A DNA stretch of 64,000 nt from Alphaproteobacteria bacterium (lineage in GTDB: Bacteria > Pseudomonadota > Alphaproteobacteria > Rhizobiales > Rhizobiaceae): NCBI GenBank assembly GCA_024742485.1, contig JANSYK010000002.1:1054001-1118000 (forward strand). The letters run 5' to 3'. The notes under the pieces are model-generated. The model was given only the letters and a program-made list of their open reading frames with translations, was not told the DNA's origin and did not search any database. Shown in pieces: positions 1 to 8,211 of this stretch; the stretch's first letter is position 1, and every line of letters starts with the position of its first letter. A program made the position numbers and the translations under genes.

Positions 1-2
1 TT

Positions 3-314
3 GTCGATTCGCTTCAACCGGCTGATTTCGTGATCGAAAAGGTCGCCTATTCGGCCTTCTACCAAACCCGGCTGGAGTACATCATGCGGGCCGTCGACAT
101 TGACCGGCTGATCGTCGGTGGGATTGTCACCAATGGCGGTGTGGCCTCGACGCTGCGGGATGCGCATCTGCGGAACATCGAAACCGTCATGCTCACCGAC
201 GGATGCGCTGCCTTCCGGCAGGATGTGCATGATGCGACCCTCCTTTCGCTGGGGACGGTGACCCGTCAAATGCAATGCAACGACGCATTGACATGGTTGG
301 AGGATTCGGCATGA
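3..314 (+). CDS. Isochorismatase-fold hydrolase, C-terminal part (gene starts outside window)
   Basis: The reading frame is open from the window edge and ends at TGA 312-314, leaving about 103 residues of a roughly 200-residue family. The visible part has the family core: a beta strand (DRLIVGGIVT), the cis-peptide/nucleophile loop and the following helix (STLRDA), then a late strand (VMLTDGCAAF) and a QDVHDATL helix. In cysteine hydrolases of this family the loop normally reads TNxCV with the catalytic Cys; here it reads TNGGV, so the nucleophile is Gly. True isochorismatases also lack that Cys, so the enzyme may be isochorismatase-like or altered rather than a nicotinamidase-type amidase. 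Its stop overlaps the next ATG (ATGA), which implies an operon with the two genes downstream. The substrate cannot be told. Confidence 0.85.
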   Translation, partial: VDSLQPADFVIEKVAYSAFYQTRLEYIMRAVDIDRLIVGGIVTNGGVASTLRDAHLRNIETVMLTDGCAAFRQDVHDATLLSLGTVTRQMQCNDALTWLEDSA

Positions 315-1174
315 GCATTCGCGAGCGCATTGCCAAAAGAGATATTCTGATTGCCCCCGGCGTCTATGACGGTCTGACAGCCTCGCTGGCCGAAGCGGCA
401 GGATTCGAGTCGCTCTATCTGAGCGGGGCGGCGGTCGCCTATACCCGGTTGGGACGGCCGGATATCGGGCTGACATCGGTTACCGAAATGGCAGAAACGA
501 TGACGCTGATCGCCGACCGGACAGCGCTGCCGGTGATCATCGATGCGGATACGGGATTTGGCAATGCGTTGAACGCCCAGCGCACAATGCGCCTTTACGA
601 GCGTGCCGGTGCCTCCGCCCTGCAGGTCGAGGATCAGACCTATCCGAAGCGCTGCGGTCACCTTGCCGACAAGTCGCTGATTTCGACAGGCGAAATGACC
701 GGCAAGGTCCGGGCGATGGCAGATGCCCGTCACTCTGAGGACACGCTGATCATCGCTCGCACCGATGCCGTGGCCGTTGAAGGTTTTCAGGCGGCGATCG
801 ATCGGGCGGAATCCTATCTGGAAGCCGGTGCCGATGTCCTGTTCATCGAGGCACCGCAATCGCGCGAGCAGATGAACGCCATCAGCATGCAATTCGATGG
901 TCGTGCGCCGCTGCTCGCCAATATGGTGGAAGGTGGTGCGACACCGATCAGCAGCGCTGCGGATTTGCAGGATCAGGGGTTTTCCATCGTCATTTTCCCT
1001 GGCGGTATTGTCCGGGCCCTGGCCCATACTGCACAGGCCTATTATCAAAGCCTGCATGCGCATGGCAGCAATCGGCCCTTCGCTGACCGGATGTTCGACT
1101 TTCCCGGACTGAACGAAGTGATCGGAACGAAGGAAATGCTCGCCAAGGGCGCTGAATATGACGCAAAGGAATAG
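311..1174 (+). CDS. Isocitrate lyase/PEP mutase family enzyme (2-methylisocitrate lyase-like)
   Basis: A 287-residue protein of the ICL/PEPM superfamily, which cleaves or forms C-C or P-C bonds next to carboxylates with Mg2+. It shows the family landmarks: an N-terminal APGVYDGLTASLAEAAGF strand-helix, LYLSGAA, the metal-binding DADTGFGNALN loop, the VEDQTYPKRCGH lid with the lyase Cys, then IIARTDAVAVEG and a C-terminal FPGG segment. KRCGH is the signature of lyases such as PrpB and dimethylmalate lyase rather than of phosphonomutases. The ATG at 311 overlaps the previous stop. An in-frame ATG 36 bases earlier is possible but would overlap more and has no better ribosome site. The next gene overlaps its 3' end by 17 bases. 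The substrate is probably a substituted malate or isocitrate (inference). Confidence 0.88.
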   Translation: MSIRERIAKRDILIAPGVYDGLTASLAEAAGFESLYLSGAAVAYTRLGRPDIGLTSVTEMAETMTLIADRTALPVIIDADTGFGNALNAQRTMRLYERAGASALQVEDQTYPKRCGHLADKSLISTGEMTGKVRAMADARHSEDTLIIARTDAVAVEGFQAAIDRAESYLEAGADVLFIEAPQSREQMNAISMQFDGRAPLLANMVEGGATPISSAADLQDQGFSIVIFPGGIVRALAHTAQAYYQSLHAHGSNRPFADRMFDFPGLNEVIGTKEMLAKGAEYDAKE

Positions 1175-2543
1175 CCCGGTCGCGCCTCCGCCCGAGTGTT
1201 TCGATCTCGACAGTGAAACGCTCATCATCGGCGCTGGCGCTTGCGGATTGATTGCCGCGCTTTCTGCAAGGGAAAGCGGACAGGAAGTGCTGGTCATCGA
1301 AGCCGATCCGGTTCCCAGCGGCTCGACGGCACTATCGGCCGGCCTGATTCCGGCTGCGGGCACGAAAATCCAGAAGTCGGCCGGCATCACGGACGATGCC
1401 CGGCTGTTTGCACAGGATATCCAGGCCAAGGCCCACAACGAAAACGAACAGGCTCTGGTCGACACCCTGACCGAAAATGCAGCGCCGCTCATAGACTGGT
1501 TGATGGACCATCACGGACTGCCCTTCTCTCTGGTCAGTGATTTCGACTATCCCGGCCACAGCCGGCGGCGCATGCATGGTCTGCCGAGCCGATCGGGCGC
1601 CGAACTGATTGACGCGCTGCGTGCGGCCTGTGAAGAGGAGCAGATAGACATCATCTGCGAGCGCCGCGCCGGGTTGCTCTTTCATGAGAACGGCGTCGTT
1701 CGCGGTGTTGGCGTCCTGCGCCCGGACGGTGTCCGCGAAACCATCGGCTGCAGGAAACTGATCCTGGCGTGCAATGGTTTTGGTGGCAACCGTGAACTCG
1801 TCAGTGAGCACATGCCCGACATCAAAGGCGGGCTCTGGTTCGGACATGACGGCAATCGTGGAGAGGCTGTGCATTGGGGACAGGCCCTTGGTGCCGAATT
1901 GCGTCATCTCGGCGCCTATCAGGGCCATGGTAATGTGGCCCATCCACACGGCATCTTGATCAGTTGGGCGGTGATCACCGAGGGCGGGATTCAGGTCAAC
2001 CGTCTGGGGCAGAGGTTCTGGAATGAATCCCAGGGCTACTCAGAGGCCGCACGGGCGGTGCTGTCGCAGCCGGGTGGTGAAGCCTTCGCCATCTTCGATG
2101 CCCGCATGGCCGATACAGCCCGCCAATTCGAGGATTTCAAGCGTGCCGAGGCCGCTGGAGCGATCCGCACGAACGACACGATCAGTGGACTGGCGCGCGA
2201 TCTCGGGTTGCCCGCGGACAATCTGATGCAAACCATTGCCGGAATTCCGGCAGAAGGACGGGATGCGTTCGGACGCGCATTTTCCAATGGAGGCCTGCAG
2301 GCGCCCTATTGCGGTGTGCGGGTAACCGGTGCGCTGTTTCACACGCAAGGTGGCCTGAGAACGGATGCTGAGGCACGTGTTCTGGACAAGACCGGCGCGC
2401 CGTTTGCAAACCTGTTTGCCGGCGGAGGGGCTGCCTGCGGTGTATCCGGCCGGTCCGACGGCGGATATCTTTCCGGTAATGGCCTGCTGAGTGCAGCCGT
2501 GCTTGGCTGGTTGGCGGGCAAGGCACTAACCGAATCCGGCTGA
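1158..2543 (+). CDS. FAD-binding dehydrogenase (fumarate reductase/KstD/TcuA superfamily)
   Basis: A 461-residue flavoprotein of the FAD_binding_2 type. Residues about 22-45 carry the Rossmann dinucleotide motif GAGACG followed by an acidic strand end (LVIEAD), then a GS/TALSAG flavin loop. The C-terminus has the usual second FAD segment (NLFAGGGAACGVSG, then GGYLSGNGLLSAAVLG). Relatives reduce or desaturate dicarboxylates and steroids; at this length it is closer to tricarballylate or fumarate-type enzymes than to 3-ketosteroid dehydrogenases, but the substrate is unknown. It overlaps the lyase gene by 17 bases, so the three genes are probably translationally coupled. Its last 18 bases overlap the 3' end of the convergent regulator gene. 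Confidence 0.87.
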   Translation: MTQRNSPVAPPPECFDLDSETLIIGAGACGLIAALSARESGQEVLVIEADPVPSGSTALSAGLIPAAGTKIQKSAGITDDARLFAQDIQAKAHNENEQALVDTLTENAAPLIDWLMDHHGLPFSLVSDFDYPGHSRRRMHGLPSRSGAELIDALRAACEEEQIDIICERRAGLLFHENGVVRGVGVLRPDGVRETIGCRKLILACNGFGGNRELVSEHMPDIKGGLWFGHDGNRGEAVHWGQALGAELRHLGAYQGHGNVAHPHGILISWAVITEGGIQVNRLGQRFWNESQGYSEAARAVLSQPGGEAFAIFDARMADTARQFEDFKRAEAAGAIRTNDTISGLARDLGLPADNLMQTIAGIPAEGRDAFGRAFSNGGLQAPYCGVRVTGALFHTQGGLRTDAEARVLDKTGAPFANLFAGGGAACGVSGRSDGGYLSGNGLLSAAVLGWLAGKALTESG

Positions 2544-5500
2544 TACCAGATCCTGCCGGGCCTGTCGGGCAAACGCCCAGGCATTCTGCCCTTCCGCGAT
2601 ATCAGATGCCCTTTCTAGGCAATCTGCGGCGGTCTCCGCATGTTCGCCGCCTTTGGCAAGCAGCAGTCGGGCCTTTGTCCGCAGCAGTTCCGCATCGCTT
2701 AGCGCCACGCCCTTCTTTCTTGAAACAGTCAAGGCCTGTTCGATCATGGCGAGGCCGCCATCGATGTTGCCGGTCGCGGCCCGCATCTCGGCAGCGGCCG
2801 GCACCAGCAAAACCTCAGCCGTCGTTTTGGTCAGCCGGTCGGCTGCGTCGAGGGCCGCGGTGAAATCGTTTTGCGGTGCGCCCCTTCCGGCCAGTCGCCA
2901 CCCTGCCCAACTGCGAAGGAAGGTGGCAATGTCCGCATAGTCCACAAATCCGTGCTCATCGGCGAGGCCCGAAAGCTGATCGCACAATTCGGCCAGCGCC
3001 TCTGGCTCGTCACGCAGAAACCGGACTTTGGCCAGAAACATCTGGGCGTGGGCGATGCTTGTCGGATGGTTTACAGCGCGTGCATGGTCCAGAGCCAGCT
3101 GCGCTTCGGTCAGCGCAGTTTCGGCATCGCCCTTGATCCAATGGGCGATTGCGCCATGGCTGATGGCGCAGGCACGGGGGTCGTGACCGGCGAACTGGGC
3201 GGCGTCGCCATGGTCGGGACATTGCCGATAAAGCGCATCGCTCGCAGTGGTCAGCGTCAGCACGTCGTCGAGGCGGCCTTGGGCGAGCCGCGTCGCCCAG
3301 CAGGCATGATCGGCCTGCAACAAAAGTGTCGGTTCGCCGGATTCGCGTGCGGTTTCGGCCATTCTGTGGGTCAGCTCGACAGCCTGTGGAAAGGCGTCCC
3401 GGGTTTCGGAATTGTGGTGCAGGCCCCATTGGGCAATGAATTTGTCACGCTTGGCGCCAAGCCATACCGCCAGCGCTTCGGCACGGGCATAGATTGCGCG
3501 GACCCGGTCCGAGCCGATTCCTTCGGCGGCAACCAGGGCAACGCCGAGGGCGAGAGACAGTTCCAGCTCTCGCCACTGTCGGTCGATGCTGTCCGGCACT
3601 TCGGGAATCAATTCCAGCGCAGCTTCGAAATAGCGGACAGCCGAGCGGTTTGCCGCGCGGAAGATGGCTGCACGGCCGGTTTCCTGCCAATAGGGAATGG
3701 CGCGAGCCGGCGCCGCTGCCTTCGTCCAGTGCTCGGCAAGCCTTGCCGCGTTGTCGGCACCGGTCTTCATGCCATCGGCCTCGAGGGCTTCGGCGATGCG
3801 CTTGTGGATTTCGCGCCGTCGGTCGCTGTGCAAGCCCGCATAGGCAACCTCGTGGGTCACGGCATGTTTGAAGAAGATCCGGGTTTCCGGTTCAAGCGAA
3901 TCCTGCCGCAGGAGATCGGCCGCCAGCAGCTTCTCGAGTGCCGATTGCAGCGCCTCCTCCGGCAAATCGGACAGGGCGGTCAAAAGGCGGAGGCGCGTTT
4001 CCGGACCAATGGCCGCGCAGGTTTCCAGCACGTCCTTTTCGCGCGGTTCCATTCGGTCAATCCGCGCCGCCAGGATTTCCTGGATGGATTCGGGAACTTT
4101 CGGCGTCTCAGCGACCGGCGACTTGCCCAATCGATACACCCCGCGCGTGCCCTCGAGAGCGCCGCTTTCGACCAATGAGGTGACGTACTCTTCCACGAAG
4201 AGGGGATTACCGCCGGCGCGCTCTGCGACAGCCCGCCGGATCGGATCGAGGTCCGGAGACGAACCGATCAATCCGTCCAGCATTTCGCTTTCCGCATCGG
4301 CTGACAGCGCGTCGAGCCTGCGATGGGTAAAGGCCGGGAGGCCCTGGAATGCCGCGCTGTATTCCGGCCGGTAATTCAGCAAGGCGAGGATGCGGCTCGA
4401 TGGCACGGCCGGCAGTATCGCATTGAGCGCGCCTTCGCTGCGCGGATCGATCCAATGCAGGTCCTCGATCACCAGGGCGACCGGCCTGCGCGCAGCTTCC
4501 AGTGCCAGCAAACGTCGCAATGCGTCTTCAATACGGCTGAGCCGCCGTGCCGGTGCCAGCGCGCGAAACTGATCGTCTTCGATCGGCAGGTACAGGAGCG
4601 TGGAAAGTGGCGCGATCAGGTCTTGTGCGTCGCCGAATTCGGACAGACGGTCGATCAGTTTTGACTTAGCGTGGTCGGCATCATCGTCGGCGGCAATCGA
4701 AAAATGCTCGCTCAGCATGCGTGTTGCACCGCGGAAAGGCGTGGCCTCACCTCGCGGGGCGGCGGCCTTCAGGATCAGCCATTCATCCGATGGCAGTTCG
4801 GTCAGGAACTCGTGAAACAGCCTCGACTTTCCAATCCCGGCTTCCCCGGAAAAAGCGAGAATGCGCCCGTGGCCGGCGCGAACTTCTTCGGCACTTTCGC
4901 GCAGCAGGGCCAATTCGAGCCGACGGCTGACATAATGGCTCAATCCTCGTTCGGCGATCTGGCGCAGCCGCGCTTCGTCCTGGACGATTTCCTCGAGTTC
5001 ATACACGGTTTGATGGGCGATGGAGGCCGGAGCGGTGTCCGGGCCAAGCAGCTCAACCTGCACCGCGCCGGCGGCGCGCAAACGTGTTGTATCATCCAGC
5101 CAGACACGGCCTGGCGGCGTTGCCGCGAGAATTTCGGCAGCAGTCGACAGCGGCAGTCCTGACAGATTGGGAGGGTGGTCGCCACCGCTGGGGCGCTGCA
5201 CCACCTCACCGCTGCTCAACGCGGCTCTCAGAGTATGACCAATGTCCGCTTCGGCCAGGAGCGCCAGCGCCGCTGCGGCTGCACGAGGGGCAGGATTTTC
5301 GATGGAAGTCGGCACGCCGAAGGCAACAACCATCAAATCATTCAAACGGTCCGTAACCGTGCCGCCAAACCGTCCCGTCACTGCGGCTGTGCGCTCCGCC
5401 AGTGCATCGATTATGCGTTCGGTCGCTTCCGGACCGTCACGCGCCACCTCGGCGACTGCTGGCCCCATATCAACCATCAAAATTGTGACTCGTTTGACTT

Positions 5501-5882
5501 CCGCTCGCGCAACCAATGTGGCCGATGGGAGTGGTTCCGGTTCGACCGGCTCCTCGGTGGGGACCTCGTGCGACACAACAGGTTCCGAGCGGACTCGAAG
5601 CCGGTATCCGGCCCGATGCACCGTCTCGACGATTTTTGGCGCCCGCGCACTGTCCTTGAATGCCCGGCGCAATTCGGCGATGGCGTGGGTCAGAACTTCC
5701 TCGCCAACCGTTACACCAGCCCACACCTGGTCGAGCAGTTCCGTTCGGCTGACCACCTGGCCACTGGCCTGATCAAGCGCCGTCAAAACACCCATCGCCT
5801 TCGGCGACAGGCGGGTTGTGGATGTGCCGTCGCTGACCTCGCGGGACAGCGGATCGATACACCAGGCACCCAATTTGAACAT
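2526..5882 (-). CDS. Winged-helix / cyclase-like / AAA ATPase / TPR giant regulator
   Basis: A 1118-residue multidomain protein. Residues 1-100 form an OmpR-type winged-helix DNA-binding domain (LSPKAMGVLTAL, then HAIAELRRAF and HRAGYRL). Residues about 125-270 resemble a class III nucleotide cyclase domain but look degenerate: one metal Asp (MVDM) is clear, while the usual GDG turn reads LNDL. Residues about 310-600 are a signalling ATPase with Walker A GEAGIGKSRL and Walker B VALVIEDLHW. The rest (about 650-1118) is helical, TPR-like. Such fusions act as transcription activators sensing cofactors through the ATPase/TPR part. The start is firm: AAGGAGATG lies 8 bases upstream of the ATG. It is transcribed away from the peroxiredoxin gene, which is a plausible target (inference). 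Confidence 0.85.
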   Translation of the reverse strand: MFKLGAWCIDPLSREVSDGTSTTRLSPKAMGVLTALDQASGQVVSRTELLDQVWAGVTVGEEVLTHAIAELRRAFKDSARAPKIVETVHRAGYRLRVRSEPVVSHEVPTEEPVEPEPLPSATLVARAEVKRVTILMVDMGPAVAEVARDGPEATERIIDALAERTAAVTGRFGGTVTDRLNDLMVVAFGVPTSIENPAPRAAAAALALLAEADIGHTLRAALSSGEVVQRPSGGDHPPNLSGLPLSTAAEILAATPPGRVWLDDTTRLRAAGAVQVELLGPDTAPASIAHQTVYELEEIVQDEARLRQIAERGLSHYVSRRLELALLRESAEEVRAGHGRILAFSGEAGIGKSRLFHEFLTELPSDEWLILKAAAPRGEATPFRGATRMLSEHFSIAADDDADHAKSKLIDRLSEFGDAQDLIAPLSTLLYLPIEDDQFRALAPARRLSRIEDALRRLLALEAARRPVALVIEDLHWIDPRSEGALNAILPAVPSSRILALLNYRPEYSAAFQGLPAFTHRRLDALSADAESEMLDGLIGSSPDLDPIRRAVAERAGGNPLFVEEYVTSLVESGALEGTRGVYRLGKSPVAETPKVPESIQEILAARIDRMEPREKDVLETCAAIGPETRLRLLTALSDLPEEALQSALEKLLAADLLRQDSLEPETRIFFKHAVTHEVAYAGLHSDRRREIHKRIAEALEADGMKTGADNAARLAEHWTKAAAPARAIPYWQETGRAAIFRAANRSAVRYFEAALELIPEVPDSIDRQWRELELSLALGVALVAAEGIGSDRVRAIYARAEALAVWLGAKRDKFIAQWGLHHNSETRDAFPQAVELTHRMAETARESGEPTLLLQADHACWATRLAQGRLDDVLTLTTASDALYRQCPDHGDAAQFAGHDPRACAISHGAIAHWIKGDAETALTEAQLALDHARAVNHPTSIAHAQMFLAKVRFLRDEPEALAELCDQLSGLADEHGFVDYADIATFLRSWAGWRLAGRGAPQNDFTAALDAADRLTKTTAEVLLVPAAAEMRAATGNIDGGLAMIEQALTVSRKKGVALSDAELLRTKARLLLAKGGEHAETAADCLERASDIAEGQNAWAFARQARQDLVSAGFG

Positions 5883-6022
5883 GAATTACATCTCCTTCAG
5901 AAAAACGGTCGATTTCCTTCAGGTCTGCGCATGCCGCTTCGAATTAGGGATGGACATGTCGCCGGGGTCTTCGTGCGTCATCCCATAGCGGCTTGTTCCT
6001 ATAGCACAACAAAAAAGGAAAA

Positions 6023-6682
6023 ATGATCATGAGACTTGGAGATATTGCTCCCGACTTTTCCGCAGACACCACACAGGGACGTATCTCGTTCCATGAATGG
6101 TGCGGTGAGTCCTGGTGTCTGTTCTTCAGCCACCCGAAGGACTTCACGCCGGTCTGCACCACCGAACTGGGCGCGATGGCGCGGGCTCTGCCGGAATTCG
6201 AGCGCCGGGGCGTCAAGGTTATCGGGCTCGGTATGGACCCGGTCGCCGACCACATCGCCTGGTCGGCCGATATCGAGGAGACCCAGGGTGCGGCACCGAC
6301 CTATCCGATTATCGCCGATACGGATCTGTCGATCGCCAAACTCTACAACATGCTGCCGGCCGATGCCGGTGACAGTTCCGACGGTCGCACGGCCTCGGAC
6401 AATTACACTGTACGCAGTGTCTTCATCATCTCGCCCGACAAACGGATCCAACTGATGATGACCTATCCGATGAGTTCGGGCCGCAGCATCGAGGAATTGC
6501 TGCGTGTCATCGATTCCATCATGCTGACGGCTCTCCACAAGGTCGGCACACCGGCCGGGTGGCATCCGGGTGATGAGGTGATGATCCTGCCGTCGGTTTC
6601 CGACGAGGAGGCCAGAACGCGATTCCCCGACGGTTGGCTCGCACCCAAACCCTATTTGCGGATCGTCGAACAGCCCTCCTGA
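6023..6682 (+). CDS. 1-Cys peroxiredoxin (Prx6-type)
   Basis: A 219-residue AhpC/TSA-family peroxidase that reduces H2O2 and alkyl hydroperoxides. The peroxidatic Cys45 sits in the standard PVCTTE motif after FFSHPKDFT. Length and C-terminal layout (long arm with NYTVRSVFIISPDKRI and WHPGDEV) match the Prx6 class, in which no resolving Cys is needed. The start at 6023 has AAAAAGGAAA in front; ATG 6029 is a second possibility. It is divergent from the large winged-helix/ATPase regulator (140-bp spacer) and is followed after 38 bases by a secreted protein gene. A role in oxidative defence is established for the family; regulation by the neighbour is inference. Confidence 0.93.
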   Translation: MIMRLGDIAPDFSADTTQGRISFHEWCGESWCLFFSHPKDFTPVCTTELGAMARALPEFERRGVKVIGLGMDPVADHIAWSADIEETQGAAPTYPIIADTDLSIAKLYNMLPADAGDSSDGRTASDNYTVRSVFIISPDKRIQLMMTYPMSSGRSIEELLRVIDSIMLTALHKVGTPAGWHPGDEVMILPSVSDEEARTRFPDGWLAPKPYLRIVEQPS

Positions 6683-6720
6683 CCACCGCTCAATTCAGTT
6701 GCAAACTTGGAGAAAAAATC

Positions 6721-7443
6721 ATGAAACCAGGAACACCATTTAATCGGTCGGCCACCAGCCCGAAAATCATTGCGCCTGCCCGGCGGGTTGCACCGCTGAA
6801 ACTGCCGTGGCGCCGCCGGGTTGCGCGGCGATCCATGATCGCGGCCGTGACGCTCGGCCTTGGCTCGATCTGTGCGGAAGCAGCGCAGATGCAGCATGTC
6901 GATGTCATGACCCATGCTTCGCAAGGGGAAGTCAAACTCGTGAAGGAAGGTGGTGCACGGCTGGTTCGCTCGGCTGATGGAATTTTCGTCAATCTGGAGG
7001 CCGAGCAGCTGAAGCCGAACCACGCCTACACAATGTGGGTCGTTGCGATCAATGCGCCGAACAGGTGCAGCGCCGATCCCTGCCCCGGCTCGGATGTCAT
7101 GCAGAAGGCTGACCATGTCGAGGCCGATCTTGGTTACGGCGATGGCGCTGTCGCCGGCGATGACGGCAAGGCCCGGTTCGCAGCCTTTCAACCGGCCGGC
7201 GCGATGCCGCATTCGTGGTTCGGTCGTGGTCTGACGAATCTCGCCGGTGAAATCCATCTGGTCATTCGCGACCATGGTCCACTTGTCGAGGGCCGGGAAG
7301 CCGACATGCTTGCCACATTCCGCGAAGGCTGCAATGCCGAAAGCGTGCCGGACACGCTTCCCGGTACAGCCCGCGGCAATGGGCATGAGGGTGACTATCC
7401 CTGCGCCAACATCCAGGCCGCAATTTTTGAACCGCTTGAATGA
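6721..7443 (+). CDS. Secreted protein of unknown function
   Basis: A 240-residue protein. The ATG at 6721 is preceded by TTGGAGAAAAAATC, a better start than an ATG 87 bases upstream inside the peroxiredoxin gene. The N-terminus is basic (RRRVARRS) followed by a hydrophobic stretch ending CAEAAQ, which looks like a signal peptide with possible Tat character. The mature part has two Cys close together (NRCSADPC) and two more near the end (EGCN, YPCAN), suggesting disulfides, and strands such as VNLEAEQLKPNHAYTMWVV that suggest a beta-sandwich. I do not recognise the family. It lies 38 bases after the peroxiredoxin and is followed by a strong hairpin, so the two probably form one transcript. Confidence 0.75.
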   Translation: MKPGTPFNRSATSPKIIAPARRVAPLKLPWRRRVARRSMIAAVTLGLGSICAEAAQMQHVDVMTHASQGEVKLVKEGGARLVRSADGIFVNLEAEQLKPNHAYTMWVVAINAPNRCSADPCPGSDVMQKADHVEADLGYGDGAVAGDDGKARFAAFQPAGAMPHSWFGRGLTNLAGEIHLVIRDHGPLVEGREADMLATFREGCNAESVPDTLPGTARGNGHEGDYPCANIQAAIFEPLE

Positions 7444-7449
7444 GACCTG

Positions 7450-7479
7450 CCCTCGTGCCCCGGCTGCGGGGCACGAGGG
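7450..7479 (+). terminator. Strong hairpin after the secreted-protein gene
   Basis: A perfect 13-bp GC-rich stem (ccctcgtgccccg and its complement) closes a 4-base loop (gctg). It starts 6 bases after the stop of the secreted protein and ends 28 bases before the DUF1127 start. Only a short T-poor tail follows, so it may be a partial terminator, a processing site or an mRNA stabiliser. Confidence 0.6.
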
Positions 7480-7507
7480 TTGGCCCGATCATAAGGAAAC
7501 CAGTACG

Positions 7508-7666
7508 ATGAAAATATGGGACCGGATCGCCGGAATCGGACAGACCCGTCGGCGACGCTTCCTGTTGCGCGAATTGCCGGAGCACACGCTCAGGGATATC
7601 GGCCTCGATCCGGAGCGCGCACGGCGCGATCAACGCTGTTTGCACCGCGACATCGGCCGAATGTGA
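7508..7666 (+). CDS. DUF1127 micro-protein
   Basis: A 52-residue, Arg-rich protein that fits the DUF1127 (YjiS-like) family: the core reads LRELPEHTLRDIGLDPERAR, matching the family pattern L-x-x-L-x-D-x-x-L-x-D-I-G-L. The ATG at 7508 follows ATAAGGAAACC. DUF1127 proteins are abundant in alphaproteobacteria; those studied affect small-RNA turnover and phosphate or stress responses, probably by binding RNA. A strong hairpin lies just upstream, and a GNAT gene begins 17 bases downstream. Confidence 0.85.
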   Translation: MKIWDRIAGIGQTRRRRFLLRELPEHTLRDIGLDPERARRDQRCLHRDIGRM

Positions 7667-7683
7667 AATCGAAGGAAGAGGTC

Positions 7684-8172
7684 ATGATCACATTGTTGCC
7701 TGTCGACCCTACTGTCCATGGTGCACGCATCGGCCAATGGATGGCGAGTGCCCATGTGTCAAAATGGTGGGGTGATCCCGATGGAAGACTGGACGACCTC
7801 AGGGCTACCGGTTCGGACAATCACGCCATGATCGCCCTGGACGGCAAACCGATCGGATATCTGCGATGGGAAATGGTCGACCCGGCAGCATTGGCGTCCG
7901 TGGGGCTGCACGCCATTCCAGCCCGGTCGATCGACATTGATATCTTTATCGGGGAGCCGGCGGAGGCCGGCCGGGGCGCTGGTCCCGCAGCATTGGAACT
8001 GCTGTTTGCGCGCCTGCGTGAAACAACGGACGCGCCGCTTGCGGGACTGTGCACGTCGGTCAACAATCATCGCGCCCATGCAGCGTTCAAAAAAGCCCGC
8101 TGCACACAACTGACCGAATTTGATGATCCGGTCTTTGGGCCGTGTCTTGTTTTTGTGCGTCACCTCCGGTGA
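7684..8172 (+). CDS. GNAT acetyltransferase (AAC(6')-like)
   Basis: A 162-residue protein resembling the aminoglycoside 6'-N-acetyltransferase/siderophore-type GNAT group. The N-terminus has HVSKWWGDPDGRLDDL, typical of this subgroup. The fold then shows IGYLRWEMVD, IDIDIFIGEP and a G-rich acetyl-CoA loop (AGRGAGPAAL), and ends with NNHRAHAAFKKAR. The ATG at 7684 is preceded by GAAGGAAGAGG. It is the last gene before a convergent sulfatase. The natural substrate is unknown; antibiotic acetylation is possible but cannot be claimed. Confidence 0.82.
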   Translation: MITLLPVDPTVHGARIGQWMASAHVSKWWGDPDGRLDDLRATGSDNHAMIALDGKPIGYLRWEMVDPAALASVGLHAIPARSIDIDIFIGEPAEAGRGAGPAALELLFARLRETTDAPLAGLCTSVNNHRAHAAFKKARCTQLTEFDDPVFGPCLVFVRHLR

Positions 8173-8190
8173 CGGGATGTCCCGCGGAGG
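8163..8190 (+). terminator. Compound hairpin at the end of the GNAT gene
   Basis: CCTCCG at 8163-8168 pairs with CGGAGG at 8185-8190, and inside it CGGGA pairs with TCCCG. It overlaps the GNAT stop codon and lies between two convergent genes. There is no T-run, so its role as a terminator is tentative. Confidence 0.4.
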
Positions 8191-8211
8191 CATTGACCGA
8201 CCATATTCGGT

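Noticed and set aside
266-1492. A 408-codon minus-strand open frame
   Set aside because: Antisense to the lyase and FAD dehydrogenase genes, which have clear family motifs.
2871-4178. A 435-codon plus-strand open frame
   Set aside because: Antisense to the TPR and ATPase parts of the large regulator; no ribosome site and atypical composition.
7684-8172. Named aminoglycoside resistance gene
   Set aside because: The GNAT resembles the AAC(6') group only in general pattern; no specific allele is recognised.
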